NCBI GenBank assembly: GCA_045226335.1
Contig: JBGVCH010000011.1
Coordinates: 1 to 43,065 of the forward strand
From: RUG11272 sp045226335
Lineage (GTDB): Bacteria; Bacillota; Clostridia; Christensenellales; Aristaeellaceae
Length of the DNA stretch: 43,065 bases
Reading direction: 5' to 3'
The notes beneath the pieces were generated by a model. The model was not told the DNA's origin. It did no database searches and saw only the letters and a program-made list of their open reading frames with translations. Positions 15,411 to 26,500 of the stretch are shown in pieces. A program made the translations under genes and the position numbers. Position 1 is the stretch's first letter. The number at the start of each line of letters is the position of its first letter.

Positions 15411-16211
15411 TCACATCACCCAGTGCATAAACTTCAGCACGTCCATCCAGACGTCGGACTCGTAGACTACGGTGCGGTCGCCGGTCTGGACGCAGCCGGG
15501 GTAGAAGGACGCGCCGCGGGCCTTGCTGTGCTCCCGGAAGGTCAGCTCGAAGGTGAAATGCTCCGGCATGGGGTACAGGTTCTTCGTGAAATCGCCCCGC
15601 AGCGCCGTTTCCACCGCCTCCCGGATGCGCTTCACCGCCAGGTTGGGATGGATGGAGATGCTGGCGCTGCCCAAACCCTCGTTCACCGGAACGGTGGCCA
15701 CGCCGGGGAGCACCGTGCGGATCCAGTCGCACAGGCCCTTGTCGCCCGTGACGCAGGCCACCGGCACGCCGACGGAGGCCGCGGTGAGGCAGTTGATCAT
15801 CAGCTCGGAGCACACCTGGCCGTTGAGGCGGACGGAGATGTTCTGCGTGTTCATGGTGTGGGACAGGTTGTTGCCCGGCATGCCCACGGCGGAGTGGTAG
15901 CCGGTGAAGATCACCGCGTCGAAGCTCTCGTCGATGCCGGACATCATGGAATAGGGGTGGCGCTCCCAGTTCCGCAGGATCCGCACGGGCTCCGGCAGCA
16001 TATCCGGGTGGATGTTCCGGGCGGAATCATGGGCATCCCGGACCAGGATCTCCTCCGCGCCGGCGGCCAGGGCGCCCTCGCAGGCGGCGGCCACCTCACG
16101 GCTCATCTGTTTGGAAAAGTATTCGTACCGCGGGTTTCCGTACTCCGTCTCGTCCCAGCAGACGATGCCGCAGGTGCCCTCGATGTCGGCGGACAGAAAG
16201 ATCTTTTTCAT
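15411..16211 (-). CDS. dppA: M55-family D-aminopeptidase
   Basis: This is a zinc-dependent D-aminopeptidase of family M55, which releases D-amino acids such as D-alanine from small peptides. The metal ligands of the family can be placed: Asp9 and Glu11 in SADIEGTCG, His61 in DAHDSARN, His106 in FTGYHSAVG and Glu136 in NGQVCSE. His118 in NLSHTMN is the probable catalytic residue. The 266-residue length is normal and there is no signal peptide. AAGGAG precedes ATG 16211 by eight bases, so the long in-frame extension to 17153 is spurious. It stands alone, without the dipeptide transporter genes of the Bacillus dpp operon, and is divergent from the phosphatase-azlCD unit. Confidence 0.9.
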   Translation of the reverse strand: MKKIFLSADIEGTCGIVCWDETEYGNPRYEYFSKQMSREVAAACEGALAAGAEEILVRDAHDSARNIHPDMLPEPVRILRNWERHPYSMMSGIDESFDAVIFTGYHSAVGMPGNNLSHTMNTQNISVRLNGQVCSELMINCLTAASVGVPVACVTGDKGLCDWIRTVLPGVATVPVNEGLGSASISIHPNLAVKRIREAVETALRGDFTKNLYPMPEHFTFELTFREHSKARGASFYPGCVQTGDRTVVYESDVWMDVLKFMHWVM

Positions 16212-16293
16212 TTGCAGCGCTCCTTCCGGTTTCTCACGGGCATTATAAACCACCGCCGCCGAAAAAGCAACCGCCGCAGAACCTCGAAAAGAC

Positions 16294-16322
16294 TTGACAT
16301 TCCCGGCGCTTCTCTTCATAAT
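16294..16322 (+). promoter_or_regulatory. Promoter of the phosphatase-azlCD operon
   Basis: TTGACA, a 17-base spacer and CATAAT lie about 30 bases before the first gene. Confidence 0.82.
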
Positions 16323-16352
16323 GAGTTGAATCTGTCCAAGGGAGAGATGCCT

Positions 16353-17096
16353 GTGCGGATCATGCTGGTGCGCCACGCCGAGCCGGATTATTCCGTGGAT
16401 TCCCTCACCCCCCGGGGGTGGCGGGAGGCGGAACTGCTGTCCAGGCGGCTCGTCCGGCTGCGGCGGGTGGAGGGGTTTTACGTCTCGCCCCTGGGAAGGG
16501 CCCGGGACACGGCGTCCGTCACCCTGGACAAGCTGGGGGCGGAGGCGGAGGTCCTGCCCTGGCTGGCGGAGTTCCGGGGCCGGGCCGTCGATCCGATTAC
16601 CGGGAAGGAGCGCCACGCCTGGGACTTCCCGCCCCGCGCCTTCGAGGCCTGCCCGGAGCTGATGCTGCCGGAGCGCTGGCTGGAGACGCCCTACTATGCC
16701 GGTACGAACACCCCCGCCGTCTGGGCGGAGACGAAGGCCGGCGTCACCGCGCTGCTGGCCCGGCACGGCTACACCCCGGACGGCATCCTGTGGCGCTGCG
16801 GGGACAACCGCCGCGGCGTCATCGTCCTGTTCTGCCACTTCGGCATCGCCATGGCTGTCCTGGGCTTCCTGACGGGGATCTCGCCCTTCGCCCTGTGGCA
16901 CGGCATGTGCATGGCCCCCTCCTCCGTGACGACCCTGGTGTCGGAGGAGCGGGAGAAGGGCCTGGTGTGGTGGCGGTGCGAACAGCTGGGGGATGTGTCC
17001 CATCTCTCGGCGGCGGATCAGCGGCCGTCCACCGCGGCCCTGTTCCCGGAGATCTACACCGGCCGGGACACCACGGAACCCATCGAGTGGGACTGA
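16353..17096 (+). CDS. Histidine phosphatase superfamily protein
   Basis: The protein carries the RHAEP motif at its N-terminus (His8 is the phosphate acceptor) and the second histidine in LFCHFGIAMAVL. Both are hallmarks of the phosphoglycerate-mutase-like superfamily. SPLGRARDTASVTLD is the usual third motif. The start is uncertain: ATG 16347 lies only two bases after AAGGGAG, whereas GTG 16353 lies eight bases after it and is preferred. At about 247 residues it is within the family range. Substrate cannot be told from sequence; related gut proteins are annotated broadly. It is first in an operon with azlC (24-base gap) and azlD. Confidence 0.82.
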   Translation: MRIMLVRHAEPDYSVDSLTPRGWREAELLSRRLVRLRRVEGFYVSPLGRARDTASVTLDKLGAEAEVLPWLAEFRGRAVDPITGKERHAWDFPPRAFEACPELMLPERWLETPYYAGTNTPAVWAETKAGVTALLARHGYTPDGILWRCGDNRRGVIVLFCHFGIAMAVLGFLTGISPFALWHGMCMAPSSVTTLVSEEREKGLVWWRCEQLGDVSHLSAADQRPSTAALFPEIYTGRDTTEPIEWD

Positions 17097-17120
17097 TCCC
17101 CCGGGAGGAGGCACGTTTTC

Positions 17121-17813
17121 TTGCGGCATGAATTCAGAACCGGCCTGCGCCACGGCGTGGCCATCGGACTGGGGTATCTCTCCGTGTCCTTCGCCTTCGG
17201 CATCACCGCCGTCAGCGCGGGCCTGACCCCCTTCCAGGCGCTGCTGATCTCCATGACCAACGTCACCAGCGCGGGCCAGCTGGCCGGCGTGGGCCTGATG
17301 GCGGCCCTGGCGCCCCTGACGGAGATGGCCCTGACCCAGTTCACCATCAACCTGCGCTACGCCCTCATGTCCCTGTCCCTGTCCCAGAAGCTGGACGGCT
17401 CCATGGGCTGGCTGCAGCGGCTGATCTTCGCCTTCTGCAACACGGACGAGATCTTCGCCGTGGCCTCCTCCCAGCCGGGGACGGTGGGCAAGCGCTACCT
17501 CTACGGCCTGATGGTCATGCCCTGGCTGGGCTGGTCCCTGGGGACCATCCTGGGGGCGGTGGCGGGATCCCTGCTGCCGGAGTTCGTCCGGACCGCTCTG
17601 GGCATCGCCATCTACGGCATGTTCCTGGCCATCATTCTGCCCCCCGCCCGGAAGAGCCTGACGGTGCGCCTGGCGGTGCTCCTCAGCGGCGGACTGAGCA
17701 TCGCGCTCTTCTTCTTCTCCGGGATCGGCGGCGGATACCGGGTCATCATCTGCGGCGTGGCGGTCTCCGCCCTGCTGGCCTGGCTGTTCCCCAGAGAGGA
17801 GGCGGCGCAGTGA
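17121..17813 (+). CDS. azlC: AzlC-family branched-chain amino acid exporter subunit
   Basis: This is the large subunit of the AzlCD transporter, which exports branched-chain amino acids or their analogues across the plasma membrane. The sequence shows the AzlC signature: GVAIGLGYLSVSFAFGITA, then SMTNVTSAGQLAGVGLM and QFTINLRYALMSLSLSQKL, with further membrane segments to the C-terminus. Translation starts at TTG 17121, nine bases after GGGAGGAGG; the nearby ATG is out of frame. The 230-residue length is normal. The stop overlaps the azlD start by four bases (GTGA), which indicates translational coupling. Confidence 0.9.
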   Translation: MRHEFRTGLRHGVAIGLGYLSVSFAFGITAVSAGLTPFQALLISMTNVTSAGQLAGVGLMAALAPLTEMALTQFTINLRYALMSLSLSQKLDGSMGWLQRLIFAFCNTDEIFAVASSQPGTVGKRYLYGLMVMPWLGWSLGTILGAVAGSLLPEFVRTALGIAIYGMFLAIILPPARKSLTVRLAVLLSGGLSIALFFFSGIGGGYRVIICGVAVSALLAWLFPREEAAQ

Positions 17814-18190
17814 GCTGGAGCGTCTACCTCCCTTACCTGCTGGTGATGGCCGGCGTCACCTACCTGGTGCGGGCCGTGCCCTTGACCCTGGTGCGTAAGC
17901 CCATCCGGAGCGCTTTCATCCGCTCCTTCCTGCACTATGTGCCCTACGCCGTGCTGGCGGCCATGACCTTCCCAGACGTGCTCTTTTCCACCGGGTTTTC
18001 CCTCAACGGTGCGGCACCGGCGTGGAGCGCGGGGCTGTCCCTGCCCATGGCGCCGCTGGTCTGCGCCGCTACGGGCCTGCTGGTCGGCACTGTCTTCGCC
18101 TGGCGGGGAAAGAGCCTGCTGACCGTGGCCGTCGCCGCTTGTGCCGCCGTGGCCGCTGCCCAGGGCTGCTGCCTGCTGTTTTTCGCCTGA
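17810..18190 (+). CDS. azlD: AzlD-family transporter small subunit
   Basis: The 126-residue protein has four hydrophobic segments, and the early VTYLVRAVPLTLVRKPIRS and FLHYVPYAVLAAMTFPDVLF stretches are typical of AzlD. It begins at GTG 17810 inside the azlC stop and forms the second subunit of the exporter. Translation is presumably coupled to azlC. No terminator hairpin is obvious after it, and the following 140 bases are AT-rich and hold the next promoter. Confidence 0.9.
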   Translation: MSWSVYLPYLLVMAGVTYLVRAVPLTLVRKPIRSAFIRSFLHYVPYAVLAAMTFPDVLFSTGFSLNGAAPAWSAGLSLPMAPLVCAATGLLVGTVFAWRGKSLLTVAVAACAAVAAAQGCCLLFFA

Positions 18191-18236
18191 TCGGCCGGAT
18201 TTTGCATTTATTTCGTAATCATTTTGTCATTTCCTC

Positions 18237-18265
18237 TTGCATCATATGCAATTTTGTTGTAAAAT
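18237..18265 (+). promoter_or_regulatory. Promoter of the VanY-like gene
   Basis: TTGCAT, a 17-base spacer and TAAAAT lie in an AT-rich patch 64 bases before the ATG. Confidence 0.75.
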
Positions 18266-18329
18266 ACATCCGTCGAATCAGCGCATTTGACGATGAATGG
18301 ATCCAACGCTGTGAAAGGCGGTACGCGAT

Positions 18330-19625
18330 ATGCACAAGAGAAAGAAGAGCAAGGACGTTCTGATCCCGGTCCTGATCATCACCGTGCTGTTCTGGCTGGC
18401 CTGCGTGGTGTGTTTTGTCATCAGCAGAAACCGGGCCGTGGCGGAGAGCAACCGCCGCAAGGAACTGGTGGAGAACGCCGGCACCGCGCTGACGGAGGTC
18501 TACGCGGAGAAGAAGGCGGAGGTCGCCAGGACCAACAGCAGCAACGACGCTACCTATCAGGCCAATCTGCAGAACTACATCAGCGAACTGCGGAACGGCT
18601 ATCAGGATGCGGTGGTGAATAACGATCCCGACCTCCAGAATTATTACAAGAATAAGCTGGCGGAGGTGGGCGCCTCGGTGGACGGCACCAGCGGCGTGCC
18701 GTGGCCGGAAGCCGCCAAGGAAGGCTGGGACGTGGTGGACCTGTCCTCCTATGCCATCGACAAGCCCGTCAGCGTGGAGCTGAGCCGTCAGGACATGCTG
18801 TACAACGGCATGCTGCTGGTGAACCTGTGGCATGAGCGGCCGGCGGACTTCGACGACAACGCCCCGGTGAAGGTGCACACCTACTCCAAGAGCGAGATCC
18901 GCGTCAGCGAGAACTCCGTCGCCCTGCTGGAGAGCGCCGCCAACGCCTGGATGGAGCTGATCACCGACGCCAAGATCAAGCACGGCTACAACTATTTCAT
19001 GCTGGAGAACGCCCATCGCACCTACGACGATCAGAAGAAGCGGTACGAGAGCTCTCTATCGAAGGTGGACGCCACCGACTACGAGACCGAGCTGGCCCTG
19101 CAGACGGCGATCCTGGCCAAGTACAAGGTGTTCGCCCCGGGCCATTCGGACTACAACGCCGGCCTGAGCGCATACCCCCGGCTGTACAAGAGCGGCGACA
19201 GCGAGATCAACAACAAGGACAAGAACTTCTTCACCAGCGAGGAAGGCCTCTGGCTGTATGAGCACTCCTGGGAGTATGGCCTGGTGTTCCGGTACCCCGT
19301 GGCGGATTACCCCGTCCGCGGCACCGTGGACAAGAGCTACATCACCGGCGTCAACTTCGAGATGCGGGTCTTCCGCTATGTGGGCCGCGGCAACGCCGCC
19401 GCCATGCACGCCTTGGACCTGTGCCTGGAGGAGTACATCGAGTACCTGAAGGTCCATCCCCACATCGCGGTCTACGAGGACGGCAACCTGCGCTATGAGA
19501 TCTACCGCGAGTACGTGGGCGACGCGGACACCGTGACAGTCACCCAGTCCGACAAGGGCACCATCGCGGACACCGAGAGCTCCCTGGACAACATGGGCTA
19601 CGTGGTCACGGTCTTCGAGTACTGA
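18330..19625 (+). CDS. VanY-family protein lacking zinc ligands
   Basis: The 431-residue protein has one N-terminal membrane anchor (VLIPVLIITVLFWLACVVCF), a helical region to about residue 90, and a VanY-type D-alanyl-D-alanine carboxypeptidase domain from about residue 205. The fold is clear: NAHRTYDDQ (Arg230), WLYEHSWEYGLVFRYP, TGVNFEMRVFRYVG and LCLEEYIEYL follow the VanY order. However, the zinc motifs are lost. The family SEHxxGLxxD reads SDYNAGLSAY here (His to Tyr275, Asp to Tyr282), and EPWH reads EMRV (His to Val347). It is therefore probably a catalytically dead, membrane-bound peptidoglycan-binding protein. AAAGGCGG precedes the ATG. It is a single-gene unit with its own promoter and terminator. 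Confidence 0.85.
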   Translation: MHKRKKSKDVLIPVLIITVLFWLACVVCFVISRNRAVAESNRRKELVENAGTALTEVYAEKKAEVARTNSSNDATYQANLQNYISELRNGYQDAVVNNDPDLQNYYKNKLAEVGASVDGTSGVPWPEAAKEGWDVVDLSSYAIDKPVSVELSRQDMLYNGMLLVNLWHERPADFDDNAPVKVHTYSKSEIRVSENSVALLESAANAWMELITDAKIKHGYNYFMLENAHRTYDDQKKRYESSLSKVDATDYETELALQTAILAKYKVFAPGHSDYNAGLSAYPRLYKSGDSEINNKDKNFFTSEEGLWLYEHSWEYGLVFRYPVADYPVRGTVDKSYITGVNFEMRVFRYVGRGNAAAMHALDLCLEEYIEYLKVHPHIAVYEDGNLRYEIYREYVGDADTVTVTQSDKGTIADTESSLDNMGYVVTVFEY

Positions 19626-19641
19626 TCCCGAACAAAGAAGC

Positions 19642-19665
19642 AGCCTCCCTTCGGGGAGGCTTTTT
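19642..19665 (+). terminator. Intrinsic terminator
   Basis: A perfect eight-pair stem AGCCTCCC/GGGAGGCT with a TTCG tetraloop is followed by TTTT. Confidence 0.95.
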
Positions 19666-19716
19666 CAATGGGGAATTGGCAAGGGAGCAGGCAGGAGGCG
19701 GGGCTTCCTCGTCCGG

Positions 19717-20259
19717 TCAGACCGCCGTGATCCGGATCCGGCAGCAGTCGGCGCCGGTTTTGACGCTGCAGATGAGCTCGGCCCGGACTTCCGTGCCCAG
19801 GATCTCCCGAAACATCCGCTCGCTGAACCCCAGCGTGCAGTAGCACCAGGCCTCGGGCAGCGCTTCCGGGACCCGGTTGACGCAGGAACAGTAGCACTGC
19901 GGATACACCACGCAGTACGACGTCCCGTCGTATTCCAGCGAGAAGCCGAGGTCCAGCCGGTTGGTCCGGTCCACGAATGCGGCGGGGTCCCGGTCCTGCT
20001 CATACAGCGGCCGGATCTTCGCGACAAAGCTGCGGGCCGGTCCGCAGGCGCAGTCTGCCCGGACGGCCCGGACCGTCTCGTCGTCATAATGGTCGTTCAG
20101 GAAGGCGCAGAGCTGTTTGGCCCACGCGAATCTCTTTTTGTAATCGGCGGATTTCCCCAGGGGATGCGCTTCGCAGAACCGCTCGCCCGCCTCCCGCTCC
20201 CCGTGCTTTTCCATGCTGTTCAGAAACCGGACGGCCTGTGAATTGTCGTTCTTCGGCAT
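19717..20259 (-). CDS. Cysteine-rich DUF6144/V4R-like protein
   Basis: The 180-residue cytosolic protein has a helical N-terminal half. Its C-terminal half is rich in cysteine: CACG at mid-length, then YPQCYCSCVNRVPEALPEAW, CYCTLGF and ADCCRIRI. The end (FREILGTEVRAELICSVKTG followed by the CC pair) resembles the final strands of V4R/ATC-hydrolase-like small-molecule-binding domains, and the whole resembles what is annotated as DUF6144. A metal or cluster may be bound, but this is inference. ATG 20259 has AAGGAG eight bases upstream; a much longer open frame upstream is a shadow of the giant gene. A promoter lies at 20327-20355. Confidence 0.72.
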   Translation of the reverse strand: MPKNDNSQAVRFLNSMEKHGEREAGERFCEAHPLGKSADYKKRFAWAKQLCAFLNDHYDDETVRAVRADCACGPARSFVAKIRPLYEQDRDPAAFVDRTNRLDLGFSLEYDGTSYCVVYPQCYCSCVNRVPEALPEAWCYCTLGFSERMFREILGTEVRAELICSVKTGADCCRIRITAV

Positions 20260-20326
20260 TTTTCTTTCTCCTTTTCTTCTCGGTTCGTGTCCGTTCTCAT
20301 CTTCGGGCAGCCGTGCTTCTGAGATC

Positions 20327-20355
20327 AATATACCACGCTCCGCGGGGCGTGGCAA
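20327..20355 (-). promoter_or_regulatory. Promoter of the cysteine-rich protein gene
   Basis: On the minus strand TTGCCA, a 17-base spacer and TATATT lie about 70 bases before the ATG at 20259. Most of the 324-base intergenic region 20260-20583 is otherwise GC-rich, with short hairpins but no recognisable RNA gene. Confidence 0.72.
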
Positions 20356-20437
20356 GAGAAAACCGCGCGGAGCGGGCTTTTTCTCCCGCACGGCTCTGCC
20401 ATCCGGCGAAAGTGTGCGTTTAATGGTAGGAATACAC

Positions 20438-20466
20438 TTGACGAACGGTTTTCGGTGTGATAGTGT
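20438..20466 (+). promoter_or_regulatory. Possible promoter of the giant surface protein
   Basis: TTGACG with a 17-base spacer and the weak hexamer TAGTGT. It implies a leader of about 110 bases with inverted repeats (AGGCCT at both ends of a stretch near 20515-20550). Confidence 0.45.
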
Positions 20467-20583
20467 ATCATCAGGACCGGAATATGTCAGGGGAGGCGCC
20501 GCCCCGCGGGGACGGAGGCCTGTTCTGAGCAGTCTGCTATCCGAAGGCCTGATCCCCATTTGGACCATATAAGGAGAATGACG

Positions 20584-23500
20584 ATGAAGACCCTCAAATG
20601 TGTCCGCTATGTGGCTCTGCTGCTCTGCGTGATCTTCGTTTCGAACAGCATCAACCTCTCCGCGCTGGCGGAAGGGGACGGCCCCGGGCTCTGTGCCCAC
20701 GACTACGTCGCCTTCGTGCAGGAGCCCGGCACCGCGGCCACCTGCACGGAGGCCGGCAGCCACACCCTGATCGCGGTGTGCGAGGAGTGCGGCGGCGAAC
20801 TGGGCCGCCAGACGGTGACGGACGCCGCCCTGGGCCACGATTACCGGGAGACGGCCCGCACCGAGCCGGGCTTTGGCGTGGACGGCAGCGTGACGTATGT
20901 CTGCTCCCGCTGCGGGGACAGCTATGTCGAGCGCCTGCCCGGTCTGGCCATGCCCGAGGAGCCCGAAGAAGAGGAAATCCCCGAGGAGATCCCCGAGGAG
21001 CCGGCCCAGCCCGAAGCCCCGGAGGAACCTGAAGAACCCGAAGCGCCCGAACAGCCGGAAGCGCCCGTCGAGGAACAGCCCGCGGAACCGGACCCCGCGG
21101 CCGCGGATCCGCAGACCGCGGACGAGCCGGAGGCGGCCGAGTACACCTTCACGCTCAGCAAGAGCGAGATCGATCCGGGCTCCTACTCGGACATCGGCTC
21201 CATCTCGGTCAAGGTCAACCTCACCGAGGTGGGAAGCGTCAATTACTGGCTGGATGACGGCGATTTCACCGTCTCCGTGCCCGCCGGCGCAACCGTCGAC
21301 GTCGACTGCCTCCCGGACAGGGACAAGGGCGTCTACATCGACAGCATCAGCTACACGGACGAGACCGGATCCAACAACCACCTGTACGGCGAAGGGGACC
21401 GCATTGATGATGTGGGCTTCATCAGATTCACCATGCCCGAATGCGCCGCCAACGTGCATGTGACGTTTGACATTCATGCGCATTGGGTCAATCTGACCCA
21501 GGACACATCCAGGTATACCTACGTTTATTCCGGCAACCCCTTCAGCGATCCCATCAGGACCGGCGCATATGTCAACATCGTGCTCAGCCCTCGGGAAGGC
21601 TGCAGTGTGGCGGGCGTCGAATACAGCTATGAGTCCGGCGGCGAAACCGTGACGGGACGGGCCTGGCTCAAGCAGGTCGGCGGGTCCTCGGACTTCTACC
21701 AGTTCATCATGCCCAACGCGGACGTCACGGTCACGCCCCTGGTGGGGGTGCCCCACACCGTCACCGCCGCGGCGGCCGAGAACGGCACCGTCACCGTCGA
21801 CGCGGAGACCGCGGTGGAAGGCCAGATCGTGACCGTCACCGTGACCCCGGATCCGTACTGTACGCTCAGCGGGCTGACCTACACGCCCGACGGCGGGTCG
21901 CCCGTCGACATCACGGCCGACAGCGACGGCGCCTATACGTTTGAGATGCCCGGCGCGGACGTGACCGTCGCCGCGGCTTTCGAGCGGCAGAACGCGTGGC
22001 AGGCCGTGCAGGATCAGATCGACAACGCCTTTGACGGCGACGAGATCACCCTGCAGGACGACATCACCGCCGCCGCCGGCGACATGGAACTGACCTTCGG
22101 CATGAACCGGGACGTGACCCTCAACCTGAACGGCCACACCATCAACCGGGCCATGCAAAGCGCCGCGTCGAACGGCTATGCCATCCGCGTGATGGGCGGC
22201 AGCGTGACCATCACCGGCGGCGGCACCGTCACCGGCGGCATGGGCATCTATGAAGGCGGCGGCATCTGCGTCAGCGGCGGCAGCCTGACCCTGAGCGGCG
22301 GCACCGACGTCACCGGGAACTCCGCCATCATGGGCGGCGGCATCTATGTCGGCAACAGCGCGGCCCTGATCATCAGCGGCGGCAGCGTCACCGGCAATAC
22401 CGCCACCGAAGGCGAAGGCGGCGGCGTCTACGTCAGGGACGGCGGCAGCTTCACCCTCTCCGGCGGCAGCATTTCCGGGAACAGCGCCCCGTCCGCCGGC
22501 GGCGGCGTCTACCTGGGAACCGGCAGCGTCACCATCACCGGTGGCAGCATCACCGGCAATACGACCGGGGCCCTGGGCGGCGGCATATATCTGGGCACAG
22601 CGGCCTCCGTCAGCCTGGGGGGCGGCTCCGCCATCACCGTCAAGAACAACCTCAAGAACAGCACCGACGACAATCTTTACATGCCCGAAGGCGGCAGCTT
22701 CGCCTGCACCGCCGTGCCCGCCGAGGGGTCGGAGATCCACGTGTATCTCCAGGGCAGCCCGACCCGCCAGCAGCCGCTGGTGATCGCCACGGCGCCCGCG
22801 GACTGCACGGCCTGCTTTGTGCTGGATTCCCAGACCGCCGGCACGGAGGTCTCCTGGGACGCCGACGCGGGCGCGCTGGTCCTCCGGCTGACGGGCGCCA
22901 TCACCTCCTGGGCCGATGTGCAGGACGCCCTGTCGGCCGGCGGCGTTCAGGAGACTGCCGACGGCGACTACATTGTCCGGCTGGGCGATGACATCACCGC
23001 CGGCAGCGACGACGAAGCGCTGTGCTTCCAGTATGTCGGCCACCCCGTGATCCTGGATCTGGACGGCCATACCCTCAACCGGAACATGTCCGCGGCGGCA
23101 ATGGACGGCAACGTGCTGACCGTACAGGTCGGCGAGCTGGTCATCCGCGACAGCGCGGGCGGCGGCGTCATTACCGGCGGCAAGAACAACGGCCTCGGCG
23201 GCGGCATCCTCGTGCAGGAGGGGTATCTCACCCTGGCTGGCGGCACCGTCTCCGGCAACACGGCCACCAACGGCGGCGGCGTGGCCGTGCAGAACAACAC
23301 CTTTACCATGACCGGCGGCAGCATCACCGGCAATACCGCCGGCACCAGGGGCGGCGGCGTCTACGTGGACATGGGTGCCTTCAGCATCACCGGCGGCAGC
23401 ATCACCGGCAACAGTGCCTCCACCGGTGCGGGCGTCTACATGGGCAGCGGCACGTCGATCAGCATCGGCAACGGTTCCATCATCAGGATCTTCGCCAACG

Positions 23501-26500
23501 GGGATCAGAACATTTACCTGCAGAGCGGCATGTCCATCGCGGTCGACAGCCTGCCTGCGGCCGGCTCGCAGATTAACGTCTATCTCTCGGACAACGCGAC
23601 CCGGCAGCACCCGGTCACCGTCGCAACCTCCTCTGAGATGTGTGATTACCTTTTCACGATCGATCAGCAGCAGAGCAACACGGAGCTGGACTGGGACAGC
23701 CTGGAAAACACGGTCATCCTCCGACTGACGAACGTCGTGCTGGACTGGGCCGAGCTCCAGGACGCCCTGGATGACGGCGGCAACTGGGAGATGGGCGAGG
23801 AGCCGGACTACGAGTGGATGTATGTGATCCGCCTCGGCACGGACATCACGGCGGACAGCAGCGACACCAGGCTGCTCTTCGACCACCACTTCGACCACCC
23901 CGTGATCCTGGATCTGTGCGGATACACCATCAGCCGCGGCCTGACTTCCGAGACCGATAACGGAAACGTGCTGACGGTGACGACCGGCGAGCTGATCCTC
24001 CGGGACAGCGTGGGCGGCGGCAGCATCACCGGCGGATACAACGTGGATCAGTCCGGCAGCGGCGTGATCGTCGATGGCGGCGCCTTCACCATGGAGAGCG
24101 GCCGCATTGCCGGCAACACGATCAAGGATACAAGCGGCGCCGGCGTGTGTCTGCGCAACGGCACCTTCAACATGAAGGGCGGCAGCATCACCGGCAACAC
24201 CGCCATCGAGTGCAACGGCGCCGGTGTGTTCGTGAACGGGGGCACCTTCAACATGACGGGCGGCAGCATCACCGGCAACACGGCCGACTACGGCGATGGC
24301 GGCGGTGTGTATGTCGCGGAAGGCAGCTTCCGCGTGTCCGGGCACCCGACTGTTACCGGCAACACCGGCTTCGGCAAGTCCTCCAACGTCTTCCTGTTCT
24401 CCGGATGTCTCATCTCCCTGGACGGCGCGCTGACCAGCGGCGCCTCCATCGGCATAGGCGCCTTTGATAACGGCTGCCCGATCACCGATGACAGCTACGC
24501 GGAGTATCACGCGGAGGACAGCGCCTTCGACTTCTTCACGGCGGACAAGGGCTTTACCCTCTACATCAGCCCCGACGACGGCATCACCCCCTGCGTGGAG
24601 TATATGCACGTCTGGCCGGAAGAGCCCGAGTGGACCTGGAACGAGGACTGCACCGAGGCGGAGACCTCCATGCACTGCGTAAACTGTGGCCTTGAGGACG
24701 GCGACTGGGCGACCCTTACGACCAACATCTCCGGCCCGGAGATCAACGCAGAGTCGAAGGAGGCGGCCTTTACCGCTTCGACGACCGTGGGCGGCCGGAC
24801 CTGCACTGACACCCACAGCATGCCCCTCACCGAGGTGCCCGACACGGCGCCGTACGTCGGCGAGGACGGCCGGTATGTGTACGGCTGCTACGAACACCTG
24901 GAGCTGACCCGGAACGGCGAGAAGTCCTGCTGGAGCATGGACGGGGAGCTGGATGAGGAGGGCTATCTCCACGAAGTCTCCTGGTTCGACTTTGCCAATG
25001 GGGTGATCAAATACTACACCGGCCCCGCGACGGAGCAGGTGGAGATCCCGGCCACCATGCCCGACGGCACGGCGGTGACGGCCCTGGGCTATGGCAACCT
25101 CTCCATCCTGGATTACAATGAGTTCACGGGGCCCGTGGAGGTCATCGACCACGGCAGCATCACCGCGATCAACGCCGGCGCCTTCGCCGACACGGCGAAC
25201 GTGACCCTGAAGCTGTCAACGGCGGATACCATCACCGTCGGCAACGGCGCCTTCGAGGGCTGCACGGACGCGACAGTGTACTGCAATCACGCCGCCGGCC
25301 TGACCTGGGGCGCGCACGACGACGCGACGGGGCAGTACACCGTGGAGTACCTGGACGCTCACGAGTACATGGCCATGGGCGCCCAGGTGGAGGATGATTA
25401 CAGCGCGGCCACCCTGACCCTCGGGTGCATCAACGGGATCGAGACGGGTCAGGACTGCGCCTTCGAGGTCGTCCTGGACGCGACGGTCACCGTCGGGGAA
25501 GATCAGGACCATCCCGGCAGCTACCTCGCCACCGTCACGGCGGTCTATGAAAGCGTGGAATACACGATGACCACCGACGTTGAGATGGTCGAAGTGGACC
25601 TGAACATCATGATTGGCACCACCGCGGAACAGCGCCATTTCAAAGTCCCGAAGGCCATCAGGAAAGACTACGCGGTCTTTACCATCTCCGGCCTGGACGA
25701 GATCGAGTTCGATCTGCCCGCCGGCGCGGACTTTGTGGGTTGGACGGACGCGAACGGCAATGGCTACGGCCCGAACGACACGATCACGGTCCGGGAGAGC
25801 AGCGCGGTCTTCTCGGCCACCTGGGAATCCACCTGGGCCGCCGTGCAGGAGGCCCTGCTGGTCGACGGTGCCTACGTTTATCTCTACAACAGCATTCAGG
25901 CCGGCCCGGAGGATCTGCCCCTGACGGTGCCCGCAGGCCAGGAGGCCATCCTGATCCTCCGGGGCTGTGAAGTGGACCGGAACCTCAGCGCGGCCGCCGA
26001 CGACGGCTATGCCATCCGGGTGGACGGCACGCTGTACATCAACGAGAATCCCAACATGCAGGAGCACAACACCGGCGGCACGGTGAAGGGCGGCAAGAAC
26101 ACCGGCAGCGGCGGCGGCATCTATGTGAGCGGCGAGCTGCACGCACGGGAGATGACCGTCAGCGGCAACAGTGCCGCGGGGAACGGCGGCGGCATCTGTA
26201 TCCTCAGCGGCGCCAGCGCCACCCTGACATCGGTGACGGTGGAAAATAACTCGGCCGTGAACGGCGGCGCAGTCTTCGTCAGCAGGAACGGCATTATGAA
26301 CACTGACGGCTGCAGCTTCTACCACAACATTGTCTCCAAGGACGGCGGCGGCATCTATGTCGCAGACGGCGGAAAGATCGTCCTGAGCGGCGGCAGCGTC
26401 ACCTACTGTGAAGCGAGGAACGGAAAGGGCGGCGGCATCTATCTCGGTGGCGACGCGGAGGTTCTCATCGACGATAACACCCAATCCTCCGGCGGCAGCG

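Noticed and set aside
15270..16352. N-terminal extension of the histidine phosphatase
   Set aside because: It overlaps dppA on the other strand, and RHAEP must lie near the N-terminus; promoter and ribosome site lie just before 16353.
16212..17153. N-terminal extension of DppA
   Set aside because: The family starts at the SADIEG strand; AAGGAG before ATG 16211 fits the normal length of 266 residues.
20260..25152. Minus-strand open frame extending upstream of the cysteine-rich protein
   Set aside because: It is antisense to the giant beta-helix gene; the ribosome site at 20259 and the promoter at 20327-20355 define the true gene.
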